64,000 bases of DNA, taken from NCBI GenBank assembly GCA_039545295.1, contig BCIK01000009.1, forward strand, positions 578,744 through 642,743, in the 5' to 3' direction. The notes under the pieces were generated by a model. The model saw only the letters and a list, made by a program, of their open reading frames with translations. It was not told where the DNA came from and ran no database searches. The translations under genes and the position numbers were made by a program. This DNA is from Udeniomyces pyricola (Eukaryota; Basidiomycota; Tremellomycetes; Cystofilobasidiales; Mrakiaceae). Positions 23,401-38,200 of the stretch are shown here, piece after piece; the first letter of the stretch is position 1; each line of letters opens with the position of its first letter.

Positions 23401-25181
23401 CGAAGCAACCTCGACGTCTTGGACGTACCAAAAAAAACTACAGAAGCATCGGAGTCGCTCCCATTGAATCTTGGTACACAGAGGCGTACGATATCGTCCG
23501 ATCCATCACAGGTCTTGGCGAGGGCAATGGTCCTTGGATTGCCATTCGTGAGTGTACCATATGACGAGCTCATCCGAGCGACGCACCTTCATCAACCACT
23601 CGTACGAGAATCCTCTAACTTGTCGTTCTCCTCTTGTGGGTTTTGATTCTCAAGACGATGGCTTCGACGGCGTCAGCCACTGGGCTGGCTTCCTCTCTGG
23701 CAGCGACCGACTTTCTCTGGATACCCACACCTACGTTGCCTTCGACGATCCTCACACGATACCCCTCTCGTCTTTCCCAGCCTTGGCGTGTAACAATTGG
23801 GGAGCTATGGTCAATACGAGCATGAACGCCTTTGGACTCACGCATTCGGGCGAATGGAGTATGGCCGTCAACGATTGGTAGGTGGCACATCGCAGTGTAT
23901 TTTGCTTGGTCAAACGCGTACCAATCTCTAATTATGTCTGTGTGTGCATCTACAATTGTTGATAAACTTCCTAGCGGCAAGTGGGTCACTGGTGTGGGGC
24001 TTGGAACCAGGTGGCAAGGCAATTTCACCGGCTACACAGTAAACCATGGCAGTTGCGACCCCTTTACCGACTGGCGAAGTGAGTGTTATGATCGCCCCGT
24101 TCTCGCCGCCTGTTCTGAGATATCTAGCCTGTCGCTTTTTGCTGACGTTGATCTCTCGCCTGTCTTTTTGGGTCGATCTTTGTTTAGCCTGGAACGCTAC
24201 GACCATCCAAGCGTACCAAAACTTTGCTCTTGCCTCGATGGATGCTCTGCAGAACTAGTGAGCTTCATTGTTCTTGGCCTTGGGTCGCGAGGTTCGGCAC
24301 GTGCTTGGCCAATGACTAATGCCTCGATCTCGATTTCCTCTTTACACAGCTTCTTCTGGACTTGGAAGATCGGAAATTCGACCGTCGAAGCTTACACCCC
24401 CAACCCGATGTGGAACTACCAGCTTGGACTCGCGATGGGATGGTCTCCCAAGGATCCCCGAGCGGCGACCGGATTCTGTGCCTCGCTCGGCGTCGAAGAG
24501 GTTCAATTTGATGGAACTTTCCCTTCAGCTTGGATGACTGGCGGCGCTGGTGCCGGAACGAGTGTTTCGACGAGGAACGCCTGGCCGCCCCAGAGCATGA
24601 CTCAGGGCGTCTCTGCTGCTGAGGTAAGTTGGTATAAGATGAGAATCATGCGCCTGTTGTCCGTCGTTGTTGACTCTTTTCGCTCTTCTCCAGATGACTC
24701 AAATTCCTCAGTTCGTCATGACGGGAACGCCGGTGACTCTTCCTGGGCCGTGGGTACTCATCGTCCTGCAAGTAGACACATTCACCACCACCCCAATTGC
24801 TCACGCCTCTATCTTCCGATCCATTTTGCTCCTCAGAACCTACACGACTCCCGGAGGAACGAGTGTCATCCCGGCCGGTAACGGATGGGCCAACCCGTCT
24901 GACACGGCCAAGGCATACGCGAAGGTTTCAGGGTGCGCCATGCCTTTCGCTGTCCATCGACCATCATCCGCTACATAACGATATGCCATACACACACTCT
25001 AACGTTTTTTTTTTCTCCCTCGTATGTTGTTTCCATCAGCTGCACCTATCCTGATCCATGGGACGATGGAACCGATTCTCCTGGCACCAATGCCTGTGGC
25101 GCGGGTGCAATCTCGACTGCTCTCCTCAAGCGGGCGCCTCAGCCGATGCCTGCCCCGACGGCCTATGCTCCTCGTCGTTGA
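20425..25181 (+). CDS. Membrane-anchored GH5 exo-beta-1,3-glucanase
   Basis: Exo-1,3-beta-glucanases (GH5_9) trim or remodel cell-wall beta-glucan. The start is at 20425 (MSTNDAPYDPPSILPHADTV). A cytosolic Ser/Gly-rich N-terminal region over several exons is followed by one helix, WILAALAALLIIIAVAVAVP (about 21891-21950), preceded by RKK. This gives a type II topology with the enzyme outside. A Ser/Asn/Lys-rich stalk follows, then the catalytic domain: VNLGGWLNTEPFIVPGLYE (22501-22560), FNYVRM, LRINLDLHAVPGSQNGWNHS, VTMFGILNEPF (general acid/base Glu, about 23310), DTHTYVAFD, HSGEWSMAVNDC (nucleophile Glu, about 23855), FFWTWKIGNSTVEAYTPNP, and MWNYQLGLAMGWSPKDPR. The C-terminus runs on in Pro/Ala-rich sequence to a stop ending at 25181. 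Both catalytic Glu residues are present. The exons between 20580 and 21700 are the least certain. Confidence 0.9.
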
Positions 25182-26069
25182 AGAACGCTCTCCTCCGGTC
25201 TCGTCATCGTACTTCTTTCCTTGACAACCTCGTTCCATCATCGTTGCCCCCTCTTGTCCTTCCCTCCTTTCCCTCCATTTCCTTCTCGTATGTGTTTGTG
25301 CTGTTGCTCCGTCCGTCTTGCATTTTCCGATTTCCCGATATGGACGTCGTCAACGCTTTCCTTCTCCCTACACCCTCACTCATTGCTTCAGCCGAGGACA
25401 TGGTCTTCCTACCTTCCAATATTATCTCACATTGCCTTCGTGTCAGCTCTTACGTAATCTAACCTAATCTTGGCTGGCAACTTGGCCTCACCCTTCGTTC
25501 CCTGACCCATTCGTCTTGTAGTCTAGCACGACCCTCCTTTTTTGCCTTTCCCTTCGTTCATTCTTGCCCCTGGTTACCCTAGCCCTTCTTGTATCTTGTC
25601 AGTTGCCTAGTGATTATCGCCCGAGAAACACCCCTTTTCTGTTTCGGCCAGCTTCGTCTTGAGCGTCTTCGTGTACGACATATGGACTTGTCGCTTTGAC
25701 GGCGGTCGCTGAATCGTCTATTAAAAAAAAAAATCAGCTAGCTGTCCGCCGTTCGTGCGTATCTTTCAAGTGCGATATTGGGCAGAGCACTGGCAGACAT
25801 CCGCCGACGAGCGTGATGAATCAAATCTCGAGTCTTCTAGCCGAAGATGTGCGGGGTCCTTGTGATGGAATATGCCACGGGTGCTTGACGCAAGAGGTAT
25901 AAAAAGGAGGATTCTTATATTATCATTATGGAATTAATTCTTTTTCTGATAATCCAAAGCGCGGAATTTGACTGAATCGAATTCGCTGGTTGGCAACGCT
26001 TCCTTCTTCTCCCACCCATCACACCGGGTTCTCCCCATCCTAACCCCTCCCCTCCTTCAACTCTTTTCC
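25182..26069. other. Spacer between glucanase and adenylosuccinate synthetase
   Basis: CT-rich 3' flank, then a promoter-like stretch with pyrimidine tracts before 26070. No gene found. Confidence 0.5.
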
Positions 26070-29048
<2,979 letters not shown>

Positions 29049-29816
29049 AAACAAGAAGTCATCAACTAGCATCGCTGCCAGTTCTAACCCTTCCTTTTTT
29101 TCATCTGCTCTTTCTCTGTCAAACGTCAAATCGTTTTTCTTCTGCTTCTTTCTCTCGTGGTGTTCTTCTTCGTCCCTCCTCTCTCATCTCTCTCTCTGTT
29201 CTATATACACAAATTCTTGGTTTCCTGAATGCTCCCTCTACAAGCCTCTTCTGGACTCAACCCTCTCTCGCCAAGAACCCCCTCCTCCTAAAAAAAACCT
29301 TCTCTATGCTTTTCCGTTCATGTGCCATTTCCGTTCCAATTCGTCTTCCTTTTTCTTCTCTGCTCTCTCTCTCTCTTCGTCTATGTTCGCTACCGGATCT
29401 GTCGACCCTCCTGGACCGTGTCGGGCGGGTGTATGTTTTCGGATCTGTTTGTGGGTCAAAAGCATGTGCGCCGGTCGATCTAATTGGGATCGAAGGATTG
29501 GGAGGTAATTTAACGAAGGATCAAAGGAGGGAGACGTTGAATATGGATAAGTTGATGGATAGAATGATTTGACTCGTGGATGCGCAGGATTGACGAGTGG
29601 TGAGAAATCTGAGAACGTATTACCAGCAACTACCAGACCAGCAACTACCAGATGGAACGAAATAGAAAAGCCATGATGATATATATGTATAAGTTATAGT
29701 TGAGCAGGCGTGTTTCATGAACATGGATGGTGAGAGATTGGCCGTTGCGCATTCATGATCATCATCGATATATCGACCATCCATCATCATCTCCACATCC
29801 CACAGTCTCACCAAGC
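29049..29816. other. Spacer between ADE12 and NUP82
   Basis: Pyrimidine-rich 3' flank of ADE12 followed by the NUP82 promoter. A perfect 15-bp tandem duplication (ACCAGCAACTACCAG, two copies) lies at 29622-29651. No gene seen. Confidence 0.5.
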
Positions 29817-31065
29817 ATGACGGCTTCCTTGACCTCCCCCGATGCCTGGCTGTCTGATATCCTCCCAGCTCATCCCATCTTCACTCTTCCCCAACAGCAA
29901 CAGCAGCAACTACATGCTCCTAACTCTCATCTCGACGCGTCGACCTCTTCCTCGGCGCAACTGACCGCTCCTTCTCGCTCGGGAACCAGCAACAGTCGAG
30001 CGAAGCGCAACATCATGGTAGTCAGGGGCGGAGACTTGATCGTCGCGGTTGATAAGGAGATTAGGATGTGTAGTTTGGCAGAGGCAAAATCTAGTGGTGG
30101 AAAAGCGTCTTATAAGGTATGCTGGCCTCCCAGACGCTTTGACAAAAGGAAGAAAGGGCTAAAGGAAAGTGACTGATGATGCCCTTCGTTCTCATCCTTA
30201 CTTTCGTGCGTTCCTCGTCCTGCACGCTCGTGTGACACACACATATGGACATGCATACACCCATCTGTAGACGTTGCACGCGTCGATTCTCAACTTTCCT
30301 ATCCTTCAGCTCGTTCCGAACCCGACCGGGAAACTCCTGGCCGTCGTTGGCGCGCATCAACTTGTCGTTGTCGTGCTGCCCCGACCGGGTTATGTCAAGC
30401 TCGTCGCGCCTGTCATCGAATGCAGGTTAGTCACAAAGACAACTTTGATACTATACATCTTCACATGGCTCAAAACCAGGGGGGGGGGGAAACAACGAAA
30501 GCAGAGGAAAAGAGAAACAATCACGTTGACACCTTACCCTCAAACTCTTTCGTCTTCTTGTTTTGACCTATCCTCTCTGACAGGTCCATCTCGATAGGAC
30601 CTTATCATCACTCCGCCAATGCTTCTCCACTCATCACCAAAGTTCTCTGGCATCCTTTTGGTTCCCTTGGGTCTTCCCTTCTCGTCCTCACGCTCGACGG
30701 TCTCCTACGCGAATACGATCCGCTCCAAGATTCAGAAGAGCCCCAACAANCCCTTTCCCTTGTCCCGCCTCGTTCCAAGGCGACCGCCTCGGGCGGGACC
30801 GGAGGCTTTGTAGCAGAAGAACCCGGAGCGAGAGAGGCGGTGAGCTTTTGTTTGGGTAAAGGAGAAGGCGATTGGGGTCAGTTGAGCTTGTATGGCCTCA
30901 TGGGCAACGGGGACGTTTATGGGATTTGCCCGTTCTTACCAACGAATGCGTGAGTCTTGATCTCGTTTTTTTTTGTTGGGTCGGTCGGGAGATATTCGTC
31001 TCATGTGGCGTATGGAATAGTGAGAGTGCCTGGGAGAGTCGACGCAGCAGGCCAGCGTGTTTTTT

Positions 31066-31140
<75 letters not shown>

Positions 31141-34020
31141 GGGGGGGCGCAGTCTGAGACGCGTCATTTGCACATACTGACACGTCGTGGTCTGTTGTTT
31201 GTTCCTAACCTGTTCTTTCCTTTTTCTTGACTATTCCCTTGTCACATTTCCAGCTCCATTCCACAATCCTATATTCGAGCTCTCGCGACGTTCATCTCTT
31301 CCAAAGTGGACTACCTCTCTTCGCTCGATGCTTCGCCTCTGTCTTCGACTTCCCCTTCGCGATCCCGTACAGTTCCTTCATCTCAACAAGAACCTTCCTT
31401 CGCCACCCGCTACGCCGCTCAGACGACCTACGTGGATTCCTTGCTCGCCCAACTCGACGAACACGTCGCTTCTCATCCGAGCGAGATGGAAGTTGACGAC
31501 TCGGCCGAACCTGTCCTTGTCCATCCGCCGACGTTTGTCGGGGCGGCCGGCGCGGGAAGGGAAAGGAAACCGTTGGTTCAAGGACCATTCCTTTTCCAGC
31601 CGGCACCCAGAGAACTGGAAGATGAAGAGGTTGGGTTGAGAGCGACGGATATCTTTTTGGTCGACGGAAGGAACGGAGAAGGCGAGGGAGGCCAAGACGA
31701 CGAAGAGAGTGGCAAGAAAGAAGGGGTCTCTTCTCCTCGTTTGGGTCAAGTTGGAGTCCTTGGGATCGTCTTCGCAGATGGACGAGTCGATATCTGTCTT
31801 GAAGTTGAGAAGCTCGAAGCGCTTTGGGTCGGACGCCAAGAGACGATCCAGTCGAACCCGGTCCTGGCGGTATATGAAACTGTTCATCTCGGCTTTCTCC
31901 ATCAAGCAGCAGCCGCCACGTCGAATGCCAACCTTGTCCCATCTTCTTCCCTTTCGTCTTCGCCCACTTCGTCGTCCCCGCTCAAGACCATCTTGGCTCA
32001 CTCGGCACCTAGCTTCTTCTTGGATCCGCTTTACGACGACACGGTCTACGTCGCGCATGCGTTTGGTGTCCACGGACTGGGTATGAGGCGGTGGATCGAT
32101 GGGCTTCGTTCGGCTTTGAGCGTCGAGGACAAGAAAGGTGGTGAGAGACAAGGGGAGTGCGAGAAGGCATTGTCGGAATTTTTTGAGAAACAGATCCAGA
32201 CAGAAGTCGTCAGGGTCATAGATACAGTTGCAGAAAGTCATCGGTTCGTTTGTCGTTTGGTTTCCTGTCTCTAAAGGGTTACTGCTTTCTCTTGCGGCTT
32301 CGATCTACTTGACACATCTTGCACAGTTGATGCGCACTTGGCTAATCGTCAAATTCCTCATCTTACTCCGCTGTCCTACGTGACCGTAACTCGCACCCGT
32401 ATCTCTACAGAACATCTGCCCCGATCCACTCGGTCGCTATCATTTCAGACGTTTACCTCTCGTACTCTTTCCTCGCTCTCACCTCGACGCTTCAACTGGT
32501 CGCTCTTCCTCTTTCCCTTCGCATCGCCTCTTCGTCGTCCCCTTCCTCCTCTGCACCGTCTCAACCGACCTCTTCTACCACTGAATCCAACACTGCAAAC
32601 TACTCGTCTCTCTTGGCTTCTCAGCCTTTTACGATTCCTCCGGTTCTTTCTGAACGCACGACATCGCTCCCATCCCAACCTATCCTGCTCCCACCTTCCA
32701 CTACAACAAAGACGACGTCGACTACGACGACCACCGCACCTCCGACCAACGCTTTGCTCTCGACCATCACGCCTTCGACCCTTCGAACACTCGGAACGTC
32801 CATCCAGACGTTCCGTTCCGAGATCCGAAACGTCCTCAAGGCATCGTCCATCGTCCAAACGAGGCTCGATTTGCAATTAGTCGAACTCGAACGGCAAATG
32901 ACCAAGATCAAAGAGATCGAAGAGATGATTCCTTCTTCTGCTTCTCCGACATCGTCATCATCATCGGCCGCGTTGACGACTACTGGATCGGGCTCTTTGT
33001 CGAATCGAGAGACGGAGAGGGCACTCAAGACCCGGATCGAGACAGTCGTGGCGGCTCAAGAGACGCTCATCGGGCGCGTCGACAAGGTCCTCCAAAGGTT
33101 GATGGATCGTCACCAGCCGATCCTGAGCGATTACGAACGGGAGTGGTTTGAGGAATTGAGGAGGATGAAGAAGGATGTCGGCGCGAAAGCGGCGGCGGCT
33201 ATCAAGATGGCTGGTGGGTCGAGAGGAGGAAGACAAGGAGCAGGAGGCGATGATGAGGATGAGGAGGGAGAGGAAGATGATGAGGGACTTGGGTTAAGAT
33301 CTAGAACTATCATGGTACGTTTTGTTTTGCTTTCCGCCTTCTTTCCTGTCCCCCTCCCTTTGCTGCACCTCGATCTTCTTTTGACTTGGCTTGGTTGGCG
33401 TGATATCGAGCGATTTTGCTCTCGACATACTCCCGATGGATTCTTTTGCCTGTTCTGTTCTCCTACCCATGCATCTCTTGGACATCCAAAAAAAACTAAC
33501 TCATATACTAACCTTTACGTTACCTTTCTCCCTTCCTTCGTCGAATTCAGCTTGAGAACCACCTCAGCCTCCTCCGGCCCAAACTCCTCGAGATGTCGAG
33601 CCGTCTGTCCTCATCCACGTCCGGTGGGGGTGCTACCATCCGATCTTCCTCAACCTCAGCAACAGGCGCAAGTGCAGGTGGGACGCTGGGACGGCTTCAG
33701 TTGAATCAGTTGGAGAAGCAGTTGGCTCAAGAGTAAGTTGGCGGAACACATGGGAAAAGAGAGAGAGAGAAAAACGAGACTCGTTGTTACCTCCTCCTTC
33801 TGCTTTTTTTTTTCTTCCTGTTTTGGTTTTGTTTTACCTTTCCCTGATCCTGATTCTCTTTCTCTCTCTCTCTCTTTTACCCTTAAAAAACCATACGCAC
33901 ACACACACACACAGATCCAAACTCATCGCCTCCGTCACGTCCAAACTCGATTCGCTCACGCTCAAAGCTGAGACGCTCTCGACGCTCCCTGCCGGTGCCG
34001 GCCCCCGTCGAGGAATATAG
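29817..34020 (+). CDS. NUP82: Nucleoporin Nup82/Nup88 family
   Basis: Nup82 sits on the cytoplasmic face of the nuclear pore and helps mRNA export, with an N-terminal beta-propeller and C-terminal coiled coils. The start at 29817 gives SPDAWLSDILPAHPIFTLP, then MVVRGGDLIVAVDKEIRMCS (exon 1 ends 30116). Propeller blades follow: ILQLVPNPTGKLLAVVGAHQ, ITKVLWHPFGSLGSSLLVLT, LDGLLREYDPLQDSEE, QLSLYGLMGNGDVYGICPFL, GQVGVLGIVFADGRVDICLE, LDPLYDDTVYVAHAFGVHGL, and HSVAIISDVYLSYSFLALTS. The C-terminal half has long helices: IQTFRSEIRNVLKASSIVQT, LVELERQMTKIKEIEEMI, and TLIGRVDKVLQRLMDRHQPI. The last two exons encode LQLNQLEKQLAQE and SKLIASVTSKLDSLTLKAET. There is one ambiguous base in coding sequence at 30750, which does not shift the frame. 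A suspicious T/G homopolymer block lies in the intron at 31060-31147. Family call is by propeller pattern plus coiled coil. Confidence 0.82.
31060..31147. repeat. Poly-T/poly-G block inside NUP82 intron
   Basis: T16, G33, T11, G28 in direct succession. Such G runs can be sequencing or assembly artefacts. They lie in an intron (about 30955-31252) and do not affect the protein model. Confidence 0.9.
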
Positions 34021-35268
34021 GATCGTTCCGGGCTTGTCGTTGATTTGGGTTCAGGCTATGAGGATAAATAACACAGAGAAAAGGGGGGGGGGACAGGAGG
34101 TTCGTTGTGTTTGAGGAGGATGTTAGGCGAGACGAAGGAAAGAGAAGTGATATGAGAAAGGCTCAGAGTCCAGGGCTGAAGGTTTTTTTTTTTCGTCTTT
34201 TTTTTTTGCATCGTCGTCGTTCATATGAGAATTGGGCTTCGTTGTCATTAGTATCTCATCATCATTGGAAAAACGTAATAGGGGTGGGGGGGGGGGGGTT
34301 TGAGGCTGTGCGAAAGACCGGTGCATGACAATCACTGGCGCGAATTGGCAGTACTGAATGCGACTGCAGATGGCGCGGTGAGGATGCCAAATTGGCATTC
34401 GGATATGGTTATTTAGTGCCAATGATATATGCTGTTGCCACGCTTCCCAAAGTACAGAAGTGCCTCATATAACTACGTCCAGCACCGACCCCTATGATAT
34501 AGACTATACATAAACGTTCACATCAAATGAAAGGACTTCTTGACATGCATAAGACCACACAGCTGACTATTGAGAAGCATTTTATGCTTCTTCTTCTTGC
34601 CCATGGATATATGAGTGTCTCGTGCATGTTTTTGAGAGGGAAAAGGGGGAGGGGAGGGGGGGGGAGTAGACTGAGAAGAAAACGTAGTACAAAATCTCAA
34701 GTCAAGAAAAAAGAAGAAAGAAAGAAAGAAAGAAAGAAAGGACAGGCCAAAAAAAAAAAAGCTAGTACTCATACGAGACGTACGTACGTCGGTTCGGAAC
34801 GCAAGGTACTATGTATTACGACTGTAGATCGCTTGAGAAAGCAAGCTTAGCTAGAGGAGGGCATGCAAGAGGGCATGAAGGTTTACAACCAAGGAGGAGT
34901 CGAAGAAAGGAGAACAAAGACAACAAACAAAATATTCGAGGGTTACAAGGGAACTGGGAGACGAGATAAAAGAACAGAACGAAGAAAAAAAAAAAGAAAA
35001 AAAAAAAAAAAAAAAAAAAGGAGCAAGAACTTAAGAGCAGGAAGACGATTCGTGAGGTTTTTTTGTGTGTGTGTGTGTGTGTGTGTGATTTATGACGATC
35101 GTCTCGTCAGGCCTGCAATGGTAAGGAAGCAGTTCTACAACGAGCATCCATCCTATTGAGTCTCCATCTTGCTTATAAATCTCCTCCCTCCCTCTCCCCC
35201 CCCCCCCCCCCCCCTTCTTTGCCCGCAACAACCGCCATGAGGCCGTTGCAGGGACCGGATCGGGTTTT
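34021..35268. other. Convergent spacer NUP82/acyl-CoA ligase with simple repeats
   Basis: About 1.25 kb rich in simple sequence: G runs near 34084 and 34290, (GAAA)n at about 34720-34740, long A tracts at 34985-35020, (TG)n at about 35064-35088, and a run of 19 C at 35196-35214. No gene seen. Confidence 0.6.
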
Positions 35269-38200
35269 TCAAAGCTTGGCTCGGATAGGGCCCTTGTCGG
35301 ACGCGGCGAGCTCGCGAAGTTGACGGCGGAGGATCTTGCCGGCGGGACTCTTGGGAATGACCTCGAGGATTCGAATGCCTGAGATATCCAATCGAACAGA
35401 TAGACATAATGGAAGATGGGAGAGAGAGAGAGACGAGATGGAGAGTGAGTGGCAGAAAGGAGTTGAAAAGGAGTAGAAGTACCAAGGGGCCGGGGAGGGG
35501 GGGAAAAGAAAGCAAAGGTACGTCCGCGTCAACCCTCCCCAAGAACAAGAAAAAAAAAAAAAAAAAAAAAAAAAGACAAAAGGTTGTCCTTGAAGATCAC
35601 GGCATATCAGAAGAAGAAGAAGAAGAAAAGGAATTATTTTCCTCTTGTTTGTCTTACCTCCTCGAAGCTGTTTGTGTGGAGCGACTTGCTTAGCCAACCA
35701 ACCGATGATCTCTTGCGTGAACTTATGTTGCTGTGCGTTGGCTGATGCCATATCTCCTTTGACGTGAGATGGCTCGGGAACGATGTAAGCACTGGGGTTC
35801 ATGTACGCAGTCGTACGATGACCAATAGGGGGTTTCCCCAGAACGAAGAGTGATAACGTGATCGGTATGGAAAATGGATGAAAAAAATAGTGTAGAGGTT
35901 AGATCAGGCACGCAAGTGAAACGGAATCTGGATGGGGGGGGGGGGACATCATGTGGTTCCATTTCTGGGACCTCTCTCCATCTCTCTCTTTCGCTAGCCT
36001 CGACACCTGCAAACCAGTTTGTCTTCATACACGAACAACTCCTTCTCTCCTCGAAACCTCCACAGCATTCAAAAGTACCGCGCGATGGAAACTTACCGAG
36101 GAACTTCCGTTGCCTGAGCTTCATCGTAAACGCCAATGACGGCGGCATCTGAAATGGCTGGATGGGAAAGCAAGAGGTTCTCGAGCTCCGCCGGCGCGAC
36201 TTGGAAACCCTGAGAGACGAGAATGGGGAGACCAGTGAGTGGGTAGATCGAGAGGTAAATTAGAATGGATGAGAGAAAGGGGGGGGGGGTTAATAGGAGA
36301 AGTGGACAAAAGGGCGAAAGCAAACGTGGTCGAAAGGGGTTGTCGACACCATACAAAGAAGGAAGAGTGAAGAGACGAAACGGCCCGTCAGTCATGCAAG
36401 GTAAGAATCGAAAAAAGAAAAGAAAAAACGGATGGGTAGACAAAGAAATGCAAGGAGAATATACAGTCATCCGAATCAAACTGACCTTGTACTTGATGAG
36501 TTCCTTCTTTCGATCGACGATATGGTAGAGCCCCTTGTCCGAGATGGTAGCGACGTCGCCCGTCTTGAACCACCCGTCCGGAGTGATGCTGTTCTTGGTC
36601 GCTTTCGGATTTCGCCAGTATCCCTACGCGTCCCATCAACCCATCAAAAAACCCAAACAAATCAAAAACACAAAAGGAAGAGATAGAACGAGAAGAAGAA
36701 AGAAAAAGTCAAACTAGGAATCCTCGACAAAAGTAGATATATATTTAGATATATTGATATATCTCCATCAGAGAGGACATGGGTGAGGGGGGGGGGGAGG
36801 GGGGGGGGAGAGTGTTTATCCGCCCGTCAGTCGAGTAATACGTACCTTCATGACGTTTCCTCCTCGGATCCAGAGTTCACCCCGTCCGTCAGTGGTGGTA
36901 TCTCCAGGTTTGGGCCGAGGGACGTCGTTCTCGTCATCGTCCACGAGACGAGCTTCAAGTCCACCTGCGAAAGAACATAAAGCAAGACAAAAGAAAAAGA
37001 ATCCCCAAAAGTGCAAGGAAGAATGACGAGGTTCATATGGCAAAGAGAAAGAGTATCAATATCATTTTTATTTTTTATTTTTGGAAACGTGAGCTAGGTC
37101 AGCCGATCATTCGCCAGGTAAATGACAGACATCTCGAGATCGAGGATGTCAATCTTCGAGAAGAAGAAGAAGAAGAAAAAAAAAAGGAAAAGGAATGAGA
37201 AACTCACTGCAGAGGACACCGATGCTCCCCCAAACGTCTCGGGTGATGGGCAACGGCGTAAGTGTACAGATGGGACTTGTCTGGTCATCATGATCACCAT
37301 AAGCCACAATGAGATCACAACAGAAAGGTCAACCAAATAAGAAGGAGACGAAGGAAAAAAAAACGCGTAAAAGGCACTATCCAAGATGATTGACAAGTCC
37401 TCCCCCACCCTCCATCATACGTTCACCTGCCAGACCATTGAAAGGGGAAAATCCAAGGGAGCATGACGTACCTCTGTGAGCCCATAACCTTGCATGATCT
37501 GCATGTTGGGCCAAACGTCTTGCATTCGCATCGTCAACGCCGGTCCTAACGGCGCCGCACCCGAGATGATGTACTTGATCGTCGAAAGGTCGTATCGAGC
37601 GGCGAACGCTGGATCCGCCAATCCCACGAGGATAGGTGGAACGAGGAGAGTGAACTGATCATATCATCCAAAAAAGGGGGAGGGGGGAAAAACAAGTCGG
37701 TCCAAGATGGAGATGGTTGGAAGTCAGTCGAGTTAAGGAAGAAGATGACATGAATCTCAATTGGATCGAGTCTAGTTTGTATGTATATCAAGAGTCGGTC
37801 GTAACTACACTGGCATAACCATGAATATATTGAGGAGTCTCTCGGTTTCTTGGGGGTTAGTTGAGAACTGAAATAGTTGGACGCACTGTGATCTTGTACC
37901 TCATGACGGCCTCCCCAAACACGGCAGGCTCAAATTTCTTGAGGATCACTTGCGTCACCCCGATCTTGAGGCAGATGAAGACGCTGTGATCGATCGAACG
38001 AGTGAGTAAAGGTCAGGAAGGGGTAGTCGAGAACGTGGGGTGAGTCGAACAAAATGAAAGAGAACGATGATGGGGCAGTCAATCAATCAGATCTTGTCAG
38101 AAAGAGACGAAGAGAGAGATCAATACGCTTGACTAGGAGATGGAGTACGTACTTGGCGAGACCTAATCGGCCAATCGCAAAAAAAAAAAAAGACATGGTA

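Noticed and set aside
31292..32241. Long open frames on the minus strand opposite NUP82 (216 and 287 codons)
   Set aside because: They mirror the strong codon bias of the sense exons, have no family motifs, and contradict a clear propeller protein on the plus strand.
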